From Flavobacteriales bacterium UBA1986 (lineage in GTDB: Bacteria; Bacteroidota; Bacteroidia; Flavobacteriales_G; Salibacteraceae): DNA of 64,000 bases. The notes under the pieces were generated by a model. It was not told the DNA's origin. It did no database searches and was given only the letters and a program-made list of their open reading frames with translations. This document shows, one piece after another, positions 54,435 through 63,188 of the stretch. Within the stretch, counting starts at the first letter, position 1, and each line of letters starts with the position of its first letter. The stretch lies in assembly GCA_002336245.1 (NCBI GenBank), contig DDDG01000023.1, positions 98,526-162,525 of the forward strand. Reading direction: 5' to 3'. Position numbers and translations under genes: made by a program.

Positions 54435-54842
54435 CTATTTCTCGAGAATGTCTTTAATGTTGGGTCTGAAGTACAAGTCCGACTTCATCACCTTCCCATC
54501 TTCACGATAAATCGGATTTCCGTCTTTGTCGAGCTTCGACATATTGCTTCGTTGGATTTCGCGGTACACCTCTTCAATCTTGTCTTGCAAGCCGTGCGAT
54601 AAGATGGTTCCACAAAGAATGTAGAGCATATCGCCTAAAGCATCGGCGATTTCAACGAGATCGTTGTTCTTCGCAGCTTCGAGGTATTCTTCGTTTTCTT
54701 CCTTCATCAATTCATAGCGCAGATTGATGATTTTTTCTGGAAGATTAGGGGTTGGCTTTGTGTTGTTGTCGATGCCGAATGCATCGTGGAATTCACGCAC
54801 AAAATCTATGGTTTCATGCAAGTGCAAAGGATCTTCGGGCAT
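54435..54842 (-). CDS. MazG-like nucleotide pyrophosphohydrolase
   Basis: 135 residues from the ATG at 54842 (MPEDPLHLHETIDFVREF), chosen over a frame extension with no homology. The all-alpha NTP-pyrophosphatase metal motif is visible: KEENEEYLEAA, then VEIADALGDMLYIL, giving EExxE and ExxD. It hydrolyses non-canonical or excess NTPs or is related to phosphoribosyl-ATP pyrophosphohydrolase; the exact substrate is not known. Cytoplasmic. Confidence 0.82.
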   Translation of the reverse strand: MPEDPLHLHETIDFVREFHDAFGIDNNTKPTPNLPEKIINLRYELMKEENEEYLEAAKNNDLVEIADALGDMLYILCGTILSHGLQDKIEEVYREIQRSNMSKLDKDGNPIYREDGKVMKSDLYFRPNIKDILEK

Positions 54843-54947
54843 GGTTGTCAGAATTGGGTTCCCGAAAGTACCAATTAAAGAAGTTGAAGGAAGTCGTGAG
54901 TTATACACGAATGTTGAAAGGCGAATTCTCCATGTTAGAGTATGCTC

Positions 54948-55481
54948 TCACTTTAAAATCGGCTCATCATTGTACGAAGGCCCAATGCTCCACTTCTGAC
55001 CAATTCTATACGTACCCTTTCCAGCCAGTCGGTTGTACCCGCCTGCCGTCATTCTATAAATTCCGTATAAAAAGGCTGCGCCTGAGAATACTATACCATA
55101 AGAGGAGACTACATAGAGTGCATCATTTCCTGAATTGTAACTCTGGAAGAGGAGTCCGGTAAACACTGTAGCAGCAGCAAGACCTGAGGCACTGAAGACA
55201 AGTCCTTCCTCCAAAGATTTAGGCGCGCCAACGGAAAGAGCTTCGATGCTAGATAAGCTTATCGTGTCTGAAGTGAAAATGATCTCTCTTGAGCTGATGC
55301 CCATAAATATTCCTCGGTGCCAATCATCTCCCATCTTCAGGTATAAACTCTCTCCAAAAGGAATTTCGATTGTGCGCTTCTTCTTTTAATTCTCTAAGGC
55401 AAGGCTTGAATAAAATTGATCTGTTTGAGCACAGAGAGGTTCGAGTAAAAACCAGAGAAGAATGCAAATGAAGTACTTCAT
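54948..55481 (-). pseudogene. Small secreted membrane-associated protein, interrupted by in-frame TAA
   Basis: From the ATG at 55481 the frame gives a clean signal peptide MKYFICILLWFLLEPLCAQ and then TDQFYSSLALEN followed by TAA (55386-55388). The same frame continues at once with KKKRTIEIPFGESLYLK and MGDDWHRGIFMGISSREIIF, then two membrane helices (FSASGLAAATVFTGLLFQSY; ALYVVSSYGIVFSGAAFLYG) to a natural stop. One nonsense codon appears to split a single gene. Starting at the internal Met (55334) would lose the leader. Function unknown. Confidence 0.6.
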
Positions 55482-55606
55482 GAATGTTTGAATAAAGCCA
55501 AAATTAGATTGTTCCTCGACTCTCTTGTGATGTTTCAAAAATGCTTCACAAAAGCAATCGGGAAAAATCCTTAGAAATGCATACCGTTTTGGAATAAGAA
55601 AATTCC

Positions 55607-55614
55607 TACTTTTG
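55607..55614 (+). promoter_or_regulatory. Candidate -7 element of rpsA
   Basis: TACTTTTG matches TAnnTTTG and lies about 108 bases before the rpsA start. A TTG 15 bases upstream is a closer-than-usual -33. The leader holds a CCCCAATTGGGG palindrome (55619-55630) and a CACCTTCT stretch just before the start. Confidence 0.55.
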
Positions 55615-55721
55615 CACGCCCCAATTGGGGAGGTCTCATAAGAGGCAAAGACCAAGAAGGAAGGTCTCAATAACAAACATTCTTTCATCCCACCTTCTGG
55701 ATGAAATACAAGGACAACTTA

Positions 55722-57944
55722 ATGTCAGAACCTAAAGACAAGGTCGAAGAGGTTAAAGCCGAGGCTACAGAAGAAGCCAAAGCTCCAAAGAAAGCCGCTG
55801 CGAAGACGACCAAAACAACTGCTAAAAAGGCAGCTCCTAAAAAGGACGCCAAGGCAGAAACCCCAAAGACAGAGACGAAAGCAAAAGCGCCTAAGAAGGA
55901 AGCCAAAGCTGATGCTCCTGAAAAAGAGGCAGAAGTAACTGCTGAAACCACTGAAGCGGCTCCTGTTGCTAAAGCTGGTACAGAGGAAAAGAAAGCACGG
56001 AAACGAACTACTCGTAAAAAAGTAGAACCAGAAGTTCAAGCAGAAACTACTGAGACTGTGGAAGCAGTTGAGGAAGACTTGGCTGAAGAAACTGATGAGA
56101 CTCCGGTTTTCCAACTCGACCCAAACTACACTGCACCTAGTGCTCCAGACCCCGACTTCGATTGGAGTTTGAGCAGCAAAGGAAGTTCCGAATACACGGA
56201 AGCTGAACGCAGCCAATTGGAGCAAGAATATAATGAGAACCTACAAACACTCAGCGAGCACGAAGTGATCGAAGGAGTTGTAGAGTCCATTTCTCGAAAA
56301 GAAGTTGTGATCAACCTCAGTTACAAATCTGACGGTGTTATCCCAACAAACGAATTCCGTTACAATCCAGACCTCTCCATTGGTGATACTGTTGAAGTAT
56401 ACGTTGAGAGCATGGAAGACCGCGATGGTCAGCTGGATCTTTCACACAGGAAAGCTCGCACAATGCGCGCTTGGGAACATGTGAATTCAGCTCTTGAAAC
56501 GCACGAGATCATTACTGGATTCATTAAGTGTAGAACTAAAGGTGGTTTGATTGCCGATGTATTTGGCATTGAAGCTTTCCTTCCTGGTTCACAAATCGAT
56601 GTGAAGCCAATTCGTGATTACGATATATATGTTGGAAAGACAATGGAATTTAAGGTGGTGAAAATCAACCAAGAATTCCGCAACGTTGTTGTTTCTCACA
56701 AAGCCTTGATTGAAGCTGAGCTCGAAGAGCAGAAAGTTGAAATCATGAGCAAGCTTGAGAAAGGTCAGGTACTTGAAGGTACTGTTAAGAACATCACTTC
56801 TTACGGTGTGTTCGTTGACCTTGGTGGTGTAGACGGATTGGTCCACATTACTGACTTGAGCTGGGGCCGCATCAACCACCCTGAAGAACTCGTTTCATTG
56901 GACGAGAAGATCAATGTGGTTATCCTCGACTTCGACGACGAGAAAAAACGTATTGCCCTTGGCCTCAAACAACTTCAATCTCATCCATGGGATACTGTTG
57001 ACGACAATCTTAAGATTGGCGAGAAAGTCAAAGGAAAAGTTGTTGTTCTTGCTGACTACGGAGCATTTGTTGAAATTTCAGCAGGTGTAGAAGGATTGAT
57101 TCACGTTTCTGAAATGAGCTGGTCACAACACTTGCGTACAGCGAAAGACTTCTTCTCTGTTGGAGACGAAGTAGAAGCAGTAATTATGACTCTCGACCGC
57201 GACGAACGCAAGATGAGTCTGAGCACACGACGATTGACTCCAGATCCATGGGAAGACATCGAAATCAAATTCCCAGTTGAATCTAAGCATACTGCGAAGG
57301 TTACCAACCTTTCAAACTTTGGAGTTTTCGCTGAGCTTGACGAAGGAATTGATGGTCTTATTCACATTTCAGACTTAAGCTGGTCTAAAAAGATCAACCA
57401 CCCATCTGAATTCACTAAAGTTGGTGAAGACATTGAAGTAGTTGTTCTAGAGATAGACAAAGAGAACCGTCGTTTAAGCCTCGGACACAAACAACTCGAA
57501 GAAAACCCATGGGATGTATTCGAAAGTGTGTTCACTATTGGTAGTGTTCACCAGGGTACCATCATCAACGTTGTTGAGAAAGGTGCATTGGTTGCTCTTC
57601 CTTACGGTGTTGAAGCTTTTGCTCCTGGACGCCATTTGGTTACAGAGGACGGCAAGAAACTAGGAACTGAAGCACAAGCCGACTTTATGGTGATTGAGTT
57701 TAAGAAAGATGCGAAGAAGATCATCGTATCTCACTCTAAAATTCATGAAAGCAAATCGTCGAACTCATCCGGTTCTGATGAAGGTGGGTCTCGCAAGGCA
57801 CCTGCTAGAGGACGTCAACAGCAAAGTCGAAAAGCAATTCAAGATCTGTCAGACAATCTTGAAAAGACAACGCTTGGAGATTTGGACGCTCTATCCGCTT
57901 TAAAATCGGATATGGAAGAGGCCGAAAAGAAGGCCAAGAAATAA
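55722..57944 (+). CDS. rpsA: 30S ribosomal protein S1 with Lys/Ala-rich N-terminal extension
   Basis: 740 residues from the ATG at 55722 (MSEPKDKVEEVKAEATEE). The first about 120 residues are low-complexity Lys/Ala/Pro/Glu, with histone-H1-like KKAAAKTTKTTAKKAAPKKD and KAKAPKKEAKADAPEK. Six S1 domains follow: VIEGVVESIS, IITGFIKCRT, VLEGTVKNITSYGVFVDLGG, VKGKVVVLADYGAFVEI, TAKVTNLSNFGVFAELD and HQGTIINVVEKGALVALP. It binds mRNA and helps initiation where Shine-Dalgarno signals are weak, as here. It ends with its own terminator. Confidence 0.95.
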   Translation: MSEPKDKVEEVKAEATEEAKAPKKAAAKTTKTTAKKAAPKKDAKAETPKTETKAKAPKKEAKADAPEKEAEVTAETTEAAPVAKAGTEEKKARKRTTRKKVEPEVQAETTETVEAVEEDLAEETDETPVFQLDPNYTAPSAPDPDFDWSLSSKGSSEYTEAERSQLEQEYNENLQTLSEHEVIEGVVESISRKEVVINLSYKSDGVIPTNEFRYNPDLSIGDTVEVYVESMEDRDGQLDLSHRKARTMRAWEHVNSALETHEIITGFIKCRTKGGLIADVFGIEAFLPGSQIDVKPIRDYDIYVGKTMEFKVVKINQEFRNVVVSHKALIEAELEEQKVEIMSKLEKGQVLEGTVKNITSYGVFVDLGGVDGLVHITDLSWGRINHPEELVSLDEKINVVILDFDDEKKRIALGLKQLQSHPWDTVDDNLKIGEKVKGKVVVLADYGAFVEISAGVEGLIHVSEMSWSQHLRTAKDFFSVGDEVEAVIMTLDRDERKMSLSTRRLTPDPWEDIEIKFPVESKHTAKVTNLSNFGVFAELDEGIDGLIHISDLSWSKKINHPSEFTKVGEDIEVVVLEIDKENRRLSLGHKQLEENPWDVFESVFTIGSVHQGTIINVVEKGALVALPYGVEAFAPGRHLVTEDGKKLGTEAQADFMVIEFKKDAKKIIVSHSKIHESKSSNSSGSDEGGSRKAPARGRQQQSRKAIQDLSDNLEKTTLGDLDALSALKSDMEEAEKKAKK

Positions 57945-57950
57945 AAATGA

Positions 57951-57978
57951 AAGCCTCGAGAAATCGGGGCTTTTTTTT
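57951..57978 (+). terminator. Intrinsic terminator of rpsA
   Basis: AAGCCTCGA and TCGGGGCTT form a 9-bp stem (one G-U) closed by a GAAA tetraloop, followed by eight T. Confidence 0.92.
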
Positions 57979-57990
57979 GCCCTCTTGGAA

Positions 57991-57998
57991 TATATTTG
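57991..57998 (+). promoter_or_regulatory. -7 element of the pyrR operon, implying a near-leaderless transcript
   Basis: TATATTTG fits TAnnTTTG and sits only 11 bases before the pyrR ATG at 58009. With a normal start distance of 5-7 bases the transcript would begin within a few bases of the start codon. No -33 match could be fixed, because the upstream T-run belongs to the rpsA terminator. Confidence 0.5.
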
Positions 57999-58008
57999 AC
58001 ACTGAAGA

Positions 58009-58560
58009 ATGAAGTCACGTACACTCCTCGATAAAGAACAGATCAAGCTCATCCTAGACAGGTTGTGCTTTCAGATCATTGAAGAGTTCGACTCTCCAGA
58101 TGAACTGTGCTTCTTAGGCTTACAACCTCGTGGTGTGCTTTTATCTGGCCGACTTCAAGAGCGTTTAAAAGCACTATCCCCCGAGGAAGAATACCGCTTT
58201 GGGGAACTCGACATTACCTTCCATCGAGATGATTTTAGGAGACGAGAAAAACCTTTGACTCCACAAAGCACTCGCATTCCATTCAACATAGAGAACAAAA
58301 CCGTCATTTTGGTAGACGACGTTCTCTACACAGGCAGAACCATTCGCGCTGGGATGGATGCACTGATGGATTTTGGCCGCCCTAAGAGCGTTCAACTTCT
58401 CGTATTAGTAGATCGGAGATTTAAACGTCAACTTCCCATTGAAGCCAACTATGCTGGAAAGCGCATCGATTCAATTGATGCTGAGAAAGTACGCGTTGAA
58501 TGGCTCGAGCAAGAAGGAGAAGACAAAGTAGTATTGTACAACACGGAGGAGAATGGATAG
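58009..58560 (+). CDS. pyrR: PyrR-family phosphoribosyltransferase
   Basis: 183 residues. The PRPP-binding motif is VILVDDVLYTGRTIRAGMDA; SVQLLVLVDRRFKRQLPIEA and GVLLSGRLQERLKAL are PyrR-like. In Firmicutes PyrR binds pyr mRNA attenuators; the near-leaderless promoter here leaves no room for one upstream, so it may act as a uracil phosphoribosyltransferase or downstream. It overlaps pyrB by 8 bases. Confidence 0.9.
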   Translation: MKSRTLLDKEQIKLILDRLCFQIIEEFDSPDELCFLGLQPRGVLLSGRLQERLKALSPEEEYRFGELDITFHRDDFRRREKPLTPQSTRIPFNIENKTVILVDDVLYTGRTIRAGMDALMDFGRPKSVQLLVLVDRRFKRQLPIEANYAGKRIDSIDAEKVRVEWLEQEGEDKVVLYNTEENG

Positions 58561-59494
58561 CTTAAGTGTGGATCATTTACTGGGAATCAAACAACTTCAG
58601 CCCGAAGACATTGATCTCATTTTCCGCACCGCCGATCACTTCAAAGAAGTCATCAATCGCCCCATTCGTAAAGTACCTTCACTTCGAGACATTACCATCG
58701 CCAATCTATTCTTCGAAAACTCTACGCGAACCAAGCTTTCCTTTGAATTGGCTGAGAAACGCCTCTCGGCAGATGTGCTAAACTTTTCAGCAGGACAAAG
58801 CTCCCTGAAGAAAGGCGAAACCCTCATCGACACGGTCAACAACATTCTCGCAATGAAGGTGGATATGGTCGTGATGCGCCATCCGATGCCTGGAGCGGCC
58901 ATGTTTCTCTCGAGAGAAGTGAACTCACGCATCGTAAACGCAGGCGATGGAGCTCATGAACATCCAACACAAGCCCTCCTTGATTCCTATTCAATTCGTG
59001 AAGTTCATGGAGATCTTGCAGGAAAAAAAGTGTTGATTGTTGGTGACATTACCCACTCACGCGTAGCACTCTCCAACATCTTCTGCCTTCAGAAAATGGG
59101 CGCCGAAGTGAAGGTTTGTGGTCCTCCAACCCTCATCCCTAAGTACATTGAAAGTATTGGAGTGAAGGTTGAGCCTAACTTACGTAAAGCCTTAGAATGG
59201 TGCGATGTAGCTAATATGCTTAGGATACAATTGGAACGTCAACGGATTCAGTATTTCCCTTCACTCAGAGAGTACAGCCTTCAGTATGGATTGACCAAAC
59301 AACTCTTGGATTCCATCGACAATGAGTTCACGATTCTGCACCCAGGTCCAATCAACCGAGGCGTTGAAATCACAACCGAAGTAGCCGACTCGGAGCGCTC
59401 TATTATTCTCGATCAAGTTGAGAATGGAGTGGCAATTCGCATGGCGGTCATTTACCTTCTTGCCGACAAGATTGACAAACGGAATAGTTCTTAA
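58553..59494 (+). CDS. pyrB: Aspartate carbamoyltransferase catalytic subunit
   Basis: 313 residues. Carbamoyl-phosphate site FFENSTRTKLSFELAEKRL, then HPTQALLDSYSI, VGDITHSRVALSNI, and LHPGPINRGVEI at the aspartate side. It makes N-carbamoyl-aspartate for UMP synthesis; cytoplasmic. The ATG overlaps the pyrR stop. No pyrI regulatory chain is present, as in other bacteria using trimer-only enzyme. Confidence 0.96.
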   Translation: MDSLSVDHLLGIKQLQPEDIDLIFRTADHFKEVINRPIRKVPSLRDITIANLFFENSTRTKLSFELAEKRLSADVLNFSAGQSSLKKGETLIDTVNNILAMKVDMVVMRHPMPGAAMFLSREVNSRIVNAGDGAHEHPTQALLDSYSIREVHGDLAGKKVLIVGDITHSRVALSNIFCLQKMGAEVKVCGPPTLIPKYIESIGVKVEPNLRKALEWCDVANMLRIQLERQRIQYFPSLREYSLQYGLTKQLLDSIDNEFTILHPGPINRGVEITTEVADSERSIILDQVENGVAIRMAVIYLLADKIDKRNSS

Positions 59495-59518
59495 ATTAGC
59501 CAGATACACAAGAACCAC

Positions 59519-59890
59519 ATGGATTACATCATAGAGAAAGGCGAAAAGTATTCTACGATTACTGTGAAGAGCGAAAAGCTGAACAGTTTGCTTGCCCCAG
59601 ATTTAAAAGAAGACTTTGCTCGCTTGAGTCAAGGTGGTGATGTAAACCTGATATTAAACCTTGAAGAGGTTAAGTATTGCGACAGTTCTGGACTGAGCTC
59701 TTTGCTCAGCGGAAACCGTCAATGCCGAGATAATGGTGGACGGCTCATCATTTGTTGCCTTCAAGATATGGTTGAAAAACTCATCGCCATTTCTCATCTC
59801 AACGAAATTCTAAAGATTACACCTACCCTATCCGAAGCCAGCGACCTCATGATGATGGAACTGCTCGAGGACGACATCAACAACTCATAA
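59519..59890 (+). CDS. STAS-domain protein (anti-anti-sigma factor-like)
   Basis: 123 residues. The STAS phosphorylation motif KYCDSSGLSSLLS contains the candidate Ser; NGGRLIICCLQDMVEKLIAI is the second strand-helix. Such proteins bind anti-sigma switch kinases; none is encoded here. It follows pyrB by 24 bases and precedes the T9SS gene by 4, so is likely in the pyr operon. Confidence 0.85.
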   Translation: MDYIIEKGEKYSTITVKSEKLNSLLAPDLKEDFARLSQGGDVNLILNLEEVKYCDSSGLSSLLSGNRQCRDNGGRLIICCLQDMVEKLIAISHLNEILKITPTLSEASDLMMMELLEDDINNS

Positions 59891-59894
59891 GACT

Positions 59895-60617
59895 ATGCGA
59901 TCAACGAAATTTATCGGCTTGCTTACAGGCCTCATTCTTCTGGCTGCGAGCAGCACCACTCAAGCTCAATGTGTGCCAAACCCTTCAGTTCCGGGTGTAG
60001 GTTTTTTCACCACCAACTTGGACAGCATTCTTGACACAGCTGTATTGAACATGCCATATACCGAGGTCATCACCGTTGTAGCTCCGACGACCTGGCAAGT
60101 AGGGCCACCCATTGGCAGTGTGAACATCGATTCAGTTTTGATTGTGAGCATCACCAATCAACCAGCTGGGATTTCAATCGTAACCAATCCATCGCCAATG
60201 CTTTTGGCTGCTGGAGACACAGGGTGCATCCAATTTGCTGGAACACCTACAGACCCAGCTGATCAAGGTGAGAACATCTTATTGGTGAAGTTTCGTGCTT
60301 GGGGCTTTGGAATACCCTACAACGAAGACGTTACCGACTTTTCAATTTACTTGAAAGACCCAACCAGCATTGAATCTTCAAGAAGGAATGACGCCGCAGC
60401 TGTTCAGTTTTTCCCAAATCCCGCAAAGTCAACAATCAACTTCAAATCTGAAAGTGAACTATTGAAATTTGAGTTGATCTCTGTTCTTGGAGAAACCGTG
60501 GTTTCTGTTGATCATCCAACCGATTCATACTCTCTTGAAAGCCTCCCTTCTGGTTTGTATCTCATTCGCTTGGAGAATTCAGAAGGAATTACCGAGGATC
60601 GATTGATCGTTCAATAA
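59895..60617 (+). CDS. Small T9SS-exported protein
   Basis: 240 residues. Signal peptide MRSTKFIGLLTGLILLAASS, then TTQAQ. The body (about residues 30-160) is beta-rich, with DSVLIVSITNQPAGISIVTN, and has no family I know. The T9SS type A sorting domain spans the last 70 residues (VQFFPNPAKSTINFKS; LPSGLYLIRLENSEG). One base separates it from rnz, so a cargo gene sits within a housekeeping run. Confidence 0.82.
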   Translation: MRSTKFIGLLTGLILLAASSTTQAQCVPNPSVPGVGFFTTNLDSILDTAVLNMPYTEVITVVAPTTWQVGPPIGSVNIDSVLIVSITNQPAGISIVTNPSPMLLAAGDTGCIQFAGTPTDPADQGENILLVKFRAWGFGIPYNEDVTDFSIYLKDPTSIESSRRNDAAAVQFFPNPAKSTINFKSESELLKFELISVLGETVVSVDHPTDSYSLESLPSGLYLIRLENSEGITEDRLIVQ

Positions 60618-60618
60618 G

Positions 60619-61536
60619 ATGTCGCTGAAGGTTAGCGTTCTCGGGTCAAATTCCGCCATACCAACCCTAAAACGCCATCCTTCCGCACAGGTAGTATGGG
60701 CAGACCAGATGCCCTATTTGATTGATTGTGGTGAAGGAACTCAACTTCAGATGCGGCGTTACGGGATCAAGTTTCAGCGCATCCGCCAGATTTTCATTTC
60801 TCATTTGCACGGCGACCATTACTTCGGACTTCTTGGCCTGCTTACCAGCATGAGCCTTCTTGGAAGAGAAAAGGAACTTACAGTATTCGGAACAAAAGGC
60901 CTGGTAGACATTGTTGAAACCAATTTTAGGCATTCCAAGACTAGACTCAATTACCCCTGTCATTTCGTTGAATTGGAAGAAGGTCAAACTGGTCAGATCT
61001 ACGAAGACGAACGTCTGAAAGTCGAATGTTTCCCATTGAGGCACCGCATTCCGACCTTCGGATTTGTTTTTCGTGAAAAGCCAAGAGATCCGCATTTCTT
61101 AAAGGAAAAAGGGGAAGAATTCGACGTTCCAGTTGAAGCAATTCAAGACATCAAAGCTGGTTCTGACTTTACTACTAAAGATGGTCGAAGCATCCCGAAT
61201 TCGGAACTTGTTTCATCTAAAATAGAACCCGAGGCATTCGCCTATTGCTCTGACACCAACTTCTTTCCAGAGATCATTCCACACATAAAAGGTGTGAACC
61301 TATTGTACCATGAAGCCACATTCATGGAAGACATGAAGAAGCGAGCGAAGGAAACCTTTCATTCTACCGCAAAACAAGCCGCAGAAATAGCTCTACAAGC
61401 CAATGTGGGTAAACTCATCATTGGCCACTTTTCAACGCGCTACGACGACCTAGAACCTCTCTTGCTGGAAGTCAAAGAGGTGTTTCCGAATGCAGATCTC
61501 GCTTTGGAAGGGGAAATCTACTCTACCGGCGTGTAA
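60619..61536 (+). CDS. rnz: Ribonuclease Z
   Basis: 305 residues. The metallo-beta-lactamase motif HLHGDH (residues 62-67) and YCSDTNFFPEIIPHIKG are present; HSTAKQAAEIALQANVGKLI and GHFSTRYDD provide further ligands. It cuts pre-tRNA 3' trailers, which fits with tRNAs lacking encoded CCA. It ends 19 bases into the convergent universal stress protein gene. Confidence 0.95.
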   Translation: MSLKVSVLGSNSAIPTLKRHPSAQVVWADQMPYLIDCGEGTQLQMRRYGIKFQRIRQIFISHLHGDHYFGLLGLLTSMSLLGREKELTVFGTKGLVDIVETNFRHSKTRLNYPCHFVELEEGQTGQIYEDERLKVECFPLRHRIPTFGFVFREKPRDPHFLKEKGEEFDVPVEAIQDIKAGSDFTTKDGRSIPNSELVSSKIEPEAFAYCSDTNFFPEIIPHIKGVNLLYHEATFMEDMKKRAKETFHSTAKQAAEIALQANVGKLIIGHFSTRYDDLEPLLLEVKEVFPNADLALEGEIYSTGV

Positions 61537-62351
61537 GCCCGATCTTTGAGAACGAGCAGCGGTAAATCGTTGTGGTATGTGAGCTTGTGGGTATGACTGT
61601 TTTTCATGATTCTATGAAACAAGCCATGTTCCCGACTCAAGATGGCAACTACATCGTTGTCGCCCTTTAGATTCAGATAGAATTCTATTCCTTCAATCAC
61701 GTCGGACCTTCGGATCAGCTTGAACGAATGTTTTACACGATCTCCAAAATAGCCACCCTCTTTCCTGCTCTCATCGATATGCTCCTCTTGAGGAGGCTTA
61801 TTATCGGTCTTTACATGAGCGATTCGAACTTCAGCGTCAAACTCTTGAGCTAACTTCTTCACTGGATAGAATACTTCAAGGCTTGAGACAGGGTCATAAT
61901 CTGAACATAGAAGTATGTTCTTAAGTGCTTTAAACTTTGCATGTGCTGGGATGACCAATACAGGAATGCTCAAGCGATCTACGAGGGCACGAGTGCTATT
62001 GCCCAAGAATCTTCCTTTGGTTCCGCCTGCTCCTCTAGTCCCCATCACAACCAGATCTGTGAACACCATTTGCTCTAGTCCTTGAATGCTTTCAACTGTA
62101 GGAGCCACGTTCACCGACACTCCTGTTTGAACTTCCGTAAGCTCTAAATTGCGCACCAAAGCATCTGCAAATTCCTTTAGCTTTTGACGATACTCAGCTC
62201 TGACATCAGCAATGTCTGATGCCTTTTTCGTGTTCTGAAGCACATGATGAAAGACAACCCTACTTTTAAAATAGTCGCCCATTTGTAAGGCGTAGATGGC
62301 TGCCACTTTAGAGTTCTCAGAAAAGTCGATGGGTACAAAAATGTTCTTCAT
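61518..62351 (-). CDS. Universal stress protein (tandem UspA)
   Basis: 277 residues from the ATG at 62351 (MKNIFVPIDFSENSKVAAIY). The nucleotide-binding stretch LVVMGTRGAGGTKG, then LGNSTRALVDRLSIPVLVIP, sits in the first domain; the second begins ALKNILLCSDYDPVSSLEVF and has HGLFHRIMKNSHTHKLTYH near its end. Cytoplasmic stress protein with unspecified client. Confidence 0.9.
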   Translation of the reverse strand: MKNIFVPIDFSENSKVAAIYALQMGDYFKSRVVFHHVLQNTKKASDIADVRAEYRQKLKEFADALVRNLELTEVQTGVSVNVAPTVESIQGLEQMVFTDLVVMGTRGAGGTKGRFLGNSTRALVDRLSIPVLVIPAHAKFKALKNILLCSDYDPVSSLEVFYPVKKLAQEFDAEVRIAHVKTDNKPPQEEHIDESRKEGGYFGDRVKHSFKLIRRSDVIEGIEFYLNLKGDNDVVAILSREHGLFHRIMKNSHTHKLTYHNDLPLLVLKDRAYTPVE

Positions 62352-62479
62352 ATCAAATCCAAAGGTCAATTTTAGAATGTTTCCGCCACCTATCCTCTGA
62401 CATTTATCAGCATTGGAATCGATGAAGAGTAAACGAAAACCACACTCGTGAAATTCGGAAAGATTTTAGCTTTGACTCC

Positions 62480-62998
62480 ATGGAGAAACCATCGTCAGAG
62501 AATTACCCAAAATACTTCGCAAACTACATAGCCTTGGTTGAAGGTTCAGACATCCTAAAACAATGGGAAGTAGAAGCATCTCAAACTGTAAAACTAATAC
62601 GCGCATTGAGCGACGAACAATGGAACCATGGCTACGATAAGGGAAAATGGACTGTTCGACAAGTGATCCTTCACATGATGGATGTTGAATGTGTATTTGC
62701 TTATCGGGCGCTTTGTATTGCCCGCGGACAAACTGAAAACCTACCGAGCTTCGACCACGATTCCTTTGCGGAAAGCTCACTAAAGGATTTGAGAACTCGA
62801 GAAGAAATCGCAGAAGACTACTTTCTAATGCGCATTCATCACCTTCGACTCTTTGGCTCTTTTGCTAAAGCAGACTTAGAGCGCATTGGCAAGGTTTCCG
62901 GAAATCCCATGATGGTCCGTGCAATTCCCTTTATTCAGCTGGGTCACGAGCGACATCACAAGTTGGTGTTGAAGGAGAAATACAATCTCGTCGATTAG
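62480..62998 (+). CDS. DinB superfamily protein
   Basis: 172 residues. Helical bundle with DKGKWTVRQVILHMMDVECV, and GHERHHKLVLKE near the C-terminus. The His residues form the usual metal triad of DinB-like damage-inducible/thiol-transferase-type proteins. Cytoplasmic; substrate unknown. Upstream 110 bases have no clear signals. Confidence 0.87.
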   Translation: MEKPSSENYPKYFANYIALVEGSDILKQWEVEASQTVKLIRALSDEQWNHGYDKGKWTVRQVILHMMDVECVFAYRALCIARGQTENLPSFDHDSFAESSLKDLRTREEIAEDYFLMRIHHLRLFGSFAKADLERIGKVSGNPMMVRAIPFIQLGHERHHKLVLKEKYNLVD

Positions 62999-63047
62999 AG
63001 CGGTTACTGGATATAGGTTACGTGTTCCTAGAGACTAGTTTCAAGTG

Positions 63048-63075
63048 ACGGATTACGTGTTACGGATTACGTGTT
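63048..63075. repeat. 14-bp direct repeat, two exact copies
   Basis: ACGGATTACGTGTT occurs twice back to back (63048-63061, 63062-63075), in the gap after the DinB gene. Confidence 0.9.
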
Positions 63076-63093
63076 ACCCGCCTTCTTCACCTT

Positions 63094-63114
63094 CAGCGAA
63101 TCATTCGGGCAGGC
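63094..63114 (-). repeat. Dispersed 20-bp repeat, copy B
   Basis: Its reverse complement GCCTGCCCGAATGATTCGCT, G matches 53075-53094 but for one base. A looser relative (CCTGCCCGCCCGAAGCG) lies near 63761. Confidence 0.8.
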
Positions 63115-63188
63115 CCATTTTCGCTACGCTCCAGCCGGGCAAGTTACAAACTCAGCCTCTCAACCTTGCTTTTCAACAAATGGGGTAC

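Noticed and set aside
55386..55688. Separate 100-residue gene upstream of the broken secreted gene
   Set aside because: Only its last 31 residues look coding (a leader); the rest overlaps the rpsA promoter region antisense.
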